From contig JBBCJT010000074.1 of NCBI GenBank assembly GCA_037190665.1, positions 1-64,000 of the forward strand: a DNA stretch of 64,000 nt. Direction: 5' to 3'. Below, piece after piece: positions 61,944 to 64,000 of the stretch (positions are counted from its first letter, which is position 1; every line of letters starts with the position of its first letter). The position numbers were made by a program, and so were the translations under genes. The notes beneath the pieces were generated by a model. That model did not search any database and had not been told where the DNA came from. It saw nothing but the letters and a program-made list of their open reading frames with translations. This DNA comes from JBBCJT01 sp037190665. GTDB taxonomy: Bacteria; Pseudomonadota; Alphaproteobacteria; Acetobacterales; Acetobacteraceae.

Positions 61944-63509
61944 CTACGCGTCGAGCCAGAGGTCCGTGACGTCGAACGGACCGTAGGAGGGCGGCTTGAA
62001 GCCCTGCAGCTTGTTGGTACTCGCGCCGATGTAGTTCAGGAAGTACGGAATGATCCGCTCGCTCGATTGCTGGATCTTGGCCACGGCCGTCGCGACGATG
62101 GCCTTCCGCTTCTCCAGATCCACCTCCGAGATCATCTGCTCCAGAAGCGCGTCGAGCCCGGGCGCCTGTTCCAGCTTGCTGTAGTTGTAGCTCGCCGTGC
62201 TGTGGTACTTCAGATAGAGGCTGTCGTAGAGCGTGGCGCTCGCGATCCACTGCGACGTGTAGAACGGCTTCTTGCGGGACACGTTCGCGACGTATTCCGT
62301 ATAGGGCACATCGCGGATCGTGATCTTCACGCCGATCCGCGAAGCGGCCTCCGCGAACGCGACCGCCAGCTTCGGCGCAGGTGGACGCTCGCTGCTGGTG
62401 TAGAGCTCCAGCGAGATCGGCCCCACACCGGACTCGGCGATCAAACGCTTGGCGCGATCCAGGTCCTGCTCGTGCGAGGGCAGCTCGGGCAGGAACAGGC
62501 TGTCGGGCGGCAGCGGCACATCGTTGCCGACGATGCCCTGGCCGAACAGAACGGACGGGATCAGCGCCTTCCGGTCGAGGATGAACTTGAAGGCCTCGCG
62601 CACCTTCTCGTTGTCGAACGGCGGCAGGTTGGCCTGGGTGATCATCGCATGATGATCGCCGGTCGGCGCGGAATAGACCCGAAGCCCGGGTACGTTGCGC
62701 AGCACCAGCGCCGCCTCGATCGGCGCGCGGGTGATGAGGTCGACGGACCCGCTCCGCAATGCCGCCTGCTGGGCGACGGCCTCGCGGATCAGCACCATCC
62801 GGAAGCCATCCAGATAGGGACGCCCGGGCACCCAGTAATGCTCGTTCTTCGCGACCGTGAGGCTGCTGCCCGGCAGGAACTCCTTGAAGACGAACGGGCC
62901 GGTGCCGACGGGTTCCGTCTTCAGCGTGTCGAGCCGGTCGGCCGGGACGATCCGCGCCATGTTGTGCGCGAGCTGGACGGGAAGTTCGGCAAACGCTCGC
63001 GTCAGCACGATGCGCACGCGATGAGGGGTCTCGGCGATGACCGTCCGCACGGGGCCGAAGTAGCCGAAGGCGGTCAGGGCCAGGCTACGGTCCTGCGCGC
63101 GTTCGATCGTCGCGACCACGTCGGCGGAGGTCAGCTCGCGGCCGTGGTGGAAGCGCACGCCCTGGCGGAGGTCGAACACCCATTCCGTCGCGCCGTTCTC
63201 GGCGCGCCACGCCGTGGCCAGCGCCGGGACAGGCTGGCTCTCCGCGTCGAGCGCGGTGAGGCTGTCGAAGAGAAGGCGGGAGTATTGCTGCTCCGTGAAC
63301 GAAACCGACGCCTGCGGATCGAGCGTGCGGGGCGCATCGGGGAAGGCGACCCGCAGCGTGCCGCCTTTGCGAGGTTCCCTCGTCTGCGCGGCAGTGCCGC
63401 GGGGCAGCAGCAGCGCGCCGCCTGCCGCTGCCGTCGAGAATTGCAGAAGGCGACGGCGGGCGAGATCGGGTCCGGCACCGTCTCTCAGGTCGTGTTGCAG
63501 TACGGCCAT
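61944..63509 (-). CDS. Peptide-type ABC transporter substrate-binding protein (SBP family 5), Tat-like signal
   Basis: The 521-aa protein has a twin-Arg-like signal (PDLARRRLLQFSTAAAGGALLLP) and the SBP_5 body: LRVAFPDAPRTLDPQASVSFTEQQYSRLLFDSL, FDLRQGVRFHHGRELTSADVVATI, TEPVGTGPFVFKEF and EKVREAFKFILDRKALI. The start at 63509 has AGGGAGAGCAAC upstream. No permease genes are in the window; they may lie beyond the end or elsewhere. It is followed by the DUF169 gene. Confidence 0.93.
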   Translation of the reverse strand: MAVLQHDLRDGAGPDLARRRLLQFSTAAAGGALLLPRGTAAQTREPRKGGTLRVAFPDAPRTLDPQASVSFTEQQYSRLLFDSLTALDAESQPVPALATAWRAENGATEWVFDLRQGVRFHHGRELTSADVVATIERAQDRSLALTAFGYFGPVRTVIAETPHRVRIVLTRAFAELPVQLAHNMARIVPADRLDTLKTEPVGTGPFVFKEFLPGSSLTVAKNEHYWVPGRPYLDGFRMVLIREAVAQQAALRSGSVDLITRAPIEAALVLRNVPGLRVYSAPTGDHHAMITQANLPPFDNEKVREAFKFILDRKALIPSVLFGQGIVGNDVPLPPDSLFLPELPSHEQDLDRAKRLIAESGVGPISLELYTSSERPPAPKLAVAFAEAASRIGVKITIRDVPYTEYVANVSRKKPFYTSQWIASATLYDSLYLKYHSTASYNYSKLEQAPGLDALLEQMISEVDLEKRKAIVATAVAKIQQSSERIIPYFLNYIGASTNKLQGFKPPSYGPFDVTDLWLDA

Positions 63510-63534
63510 GTTGCTCTCCCTTCTTGCGTTTTTC

Positions 63535-64000
63535 TTACCGGGCCACCCGCAGGCGGGCCCCATGTGTCAGCTCGGCGGGTAGCAGGGCGCCGTCTCCGGG
63601 ACGGGTGGTGGGGCGCGGGCCGAGCGTGACTTCCCAGACGCCCTCGCCATGGACGGCGATGTGATCGGCCAGCTCGCCCTCCGCAGCCTCGACCAGTTCC
63701 ATCCACCCGCCCGCGATCGGGAAAAGGTGGGCGGCCGAGGCGCCACGCAGGCGGGCCGGAACGGCTTGTCCGGGGCCGAGCACCTTCGAAAGCAGGCTGA
63801 CCGAACCGGCGAGGTCCTTCGTCACCTGCGTGACGCCCGCGATGCCCGGCGTGCCGCCCGCCTGCGGCGGTGCGCCCGCGAGACGCGGCACCCGGATCTG
63901 CCGTTCGGCGAGGTCCTGGATGAAGAACGGCATCAGCGGGTTGCCGACGCCATAACCGGCATCGACCACGCCAACCTTCCAGGCCCGGCCGTCCAGCAGG
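63535..64000 (-). CDS. Glyoxalase-like (VOC) domain protein (5'-truncated by window end)
   Basis: The frame is open to base 64000, so the N-terminus is outside the window. The visible part reads VDAGYGVGNPLMPFFIQDL, then GIAGVTQVTKDLAGSVSLLSKVLGPG, a second VOC repeat, and HLFPIAGGWMELVEAAEG with a likely metal-binding E. It resembles the 'glyoxalase-like domain' family. It lies 25 nt upstream of the SBP gene and may be in the same operon. Reaction unknown. Confidence 0.75.
   Translation of the reverse strand, partial: LLDGRAWKVGVVDAGYGVGNPLMPFFIQDLAERQIRVPRLAGAPPQAGGTPGIAGVTQVTKDLAGSVSLLSKVLGPGQAVPARLRGASAAHLFPIAGGWMELVEAAEGELADHIAVHGEGVWEVTLGPRPTTRPGDGALLPAELTHGARLRVAR

Overview
This 64-kb window is a high-GC (about 70%) stretch of bacterial chromosome. 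It most likely comes from an alphaproteobacterium of the Rhodospirillales/Acetobacteraceae type. The reasons are a 5-aminolevulinate synthase (C4 haem pathway), a COG4111/NadQ-like regulator next to nadA-nadC, the style of recA and of the flagellar genes, and many overlapping ATGA gene junctions. I saw no rRNA, tRNA, CRISPR array, IS transposase or prophage. The only strong sign of horizontal transfer is a short AT-rich island at about 60.43-60.95 kb.

Layout. 1-3.2 kb: end of a peptide-type ABC importer (substrate-binding protein, SBP, plus DppB and DppC). 3.3-4.3 kb: a DUF1579 gene and a divergent MarR regulator sharing overlapping promoters. 4.3-13.8 kb: VTT membrane protein, glycosyltransferase, haem A synthase (ctaA), a four-PAS histidine kinase, tldD, a GNAT, an MFS exporter and tpm. 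13.8-17.5 kb: an AstE-like deacylase, argE, an MBL hydrolase and a SLOG protein. 17.5-22 kb: an iron/polyamine-type ABC importer with a divergent DeoR regulator. 22-27.2 kb: a beta-propeller/deacetylase/fatty-acid-hydroxylase operon, two uncharacterised genes and a cytidine deaminase. 27.5-33.3 kb: recA and flagellar genes (flgB-flgC-fliE-fliQ-fliR-flhB on minus; a small ORF, fliO and fliP on plus). 33.4-40.6 kb: two divergent paralogous SBPs and a complete DppBCDF-type transporter. 40.7-46 kb: moaA, a GNAT, der, bamB, a YfgM-like gene and a lipoprotein. 46-50.4 kb: an alpha/beta hydrolase, a V4R-like protein, an LLM oxidoreductase and an acetamidase-family enzyme. 50.7-55.4 kb: a further peptide-type ABC importer with a fused ATPase. 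55.6-58.6 kb: nadQ-nadA-nadC. 58.6-61 kb: hemA (ALAS) and the AT-rich toxin/immunity island. 61.1-64 kb: a DUF169 protein, another SBP and a partial glyoxalase-like gene.

The most interesting items are these. (1) A frameshifted polymorphic-toxin C-terminus (Ntox17-like), whose restored frame overlaps an AT-rich immunity-like gene by ATGA. (2) Several unusual non-coding repeat structures: a 105-bp x 5 tandem array and a cluster of perfect hairpins mostly with 3-nt loops, both beside ABC-transporter genes, plus five copies of a ~137-bp nested-palindrome element. (3) Sequence-supported regulatory sites for the MarR, NadQ and DeoR regulators, and a Zur-like box before one transporter.
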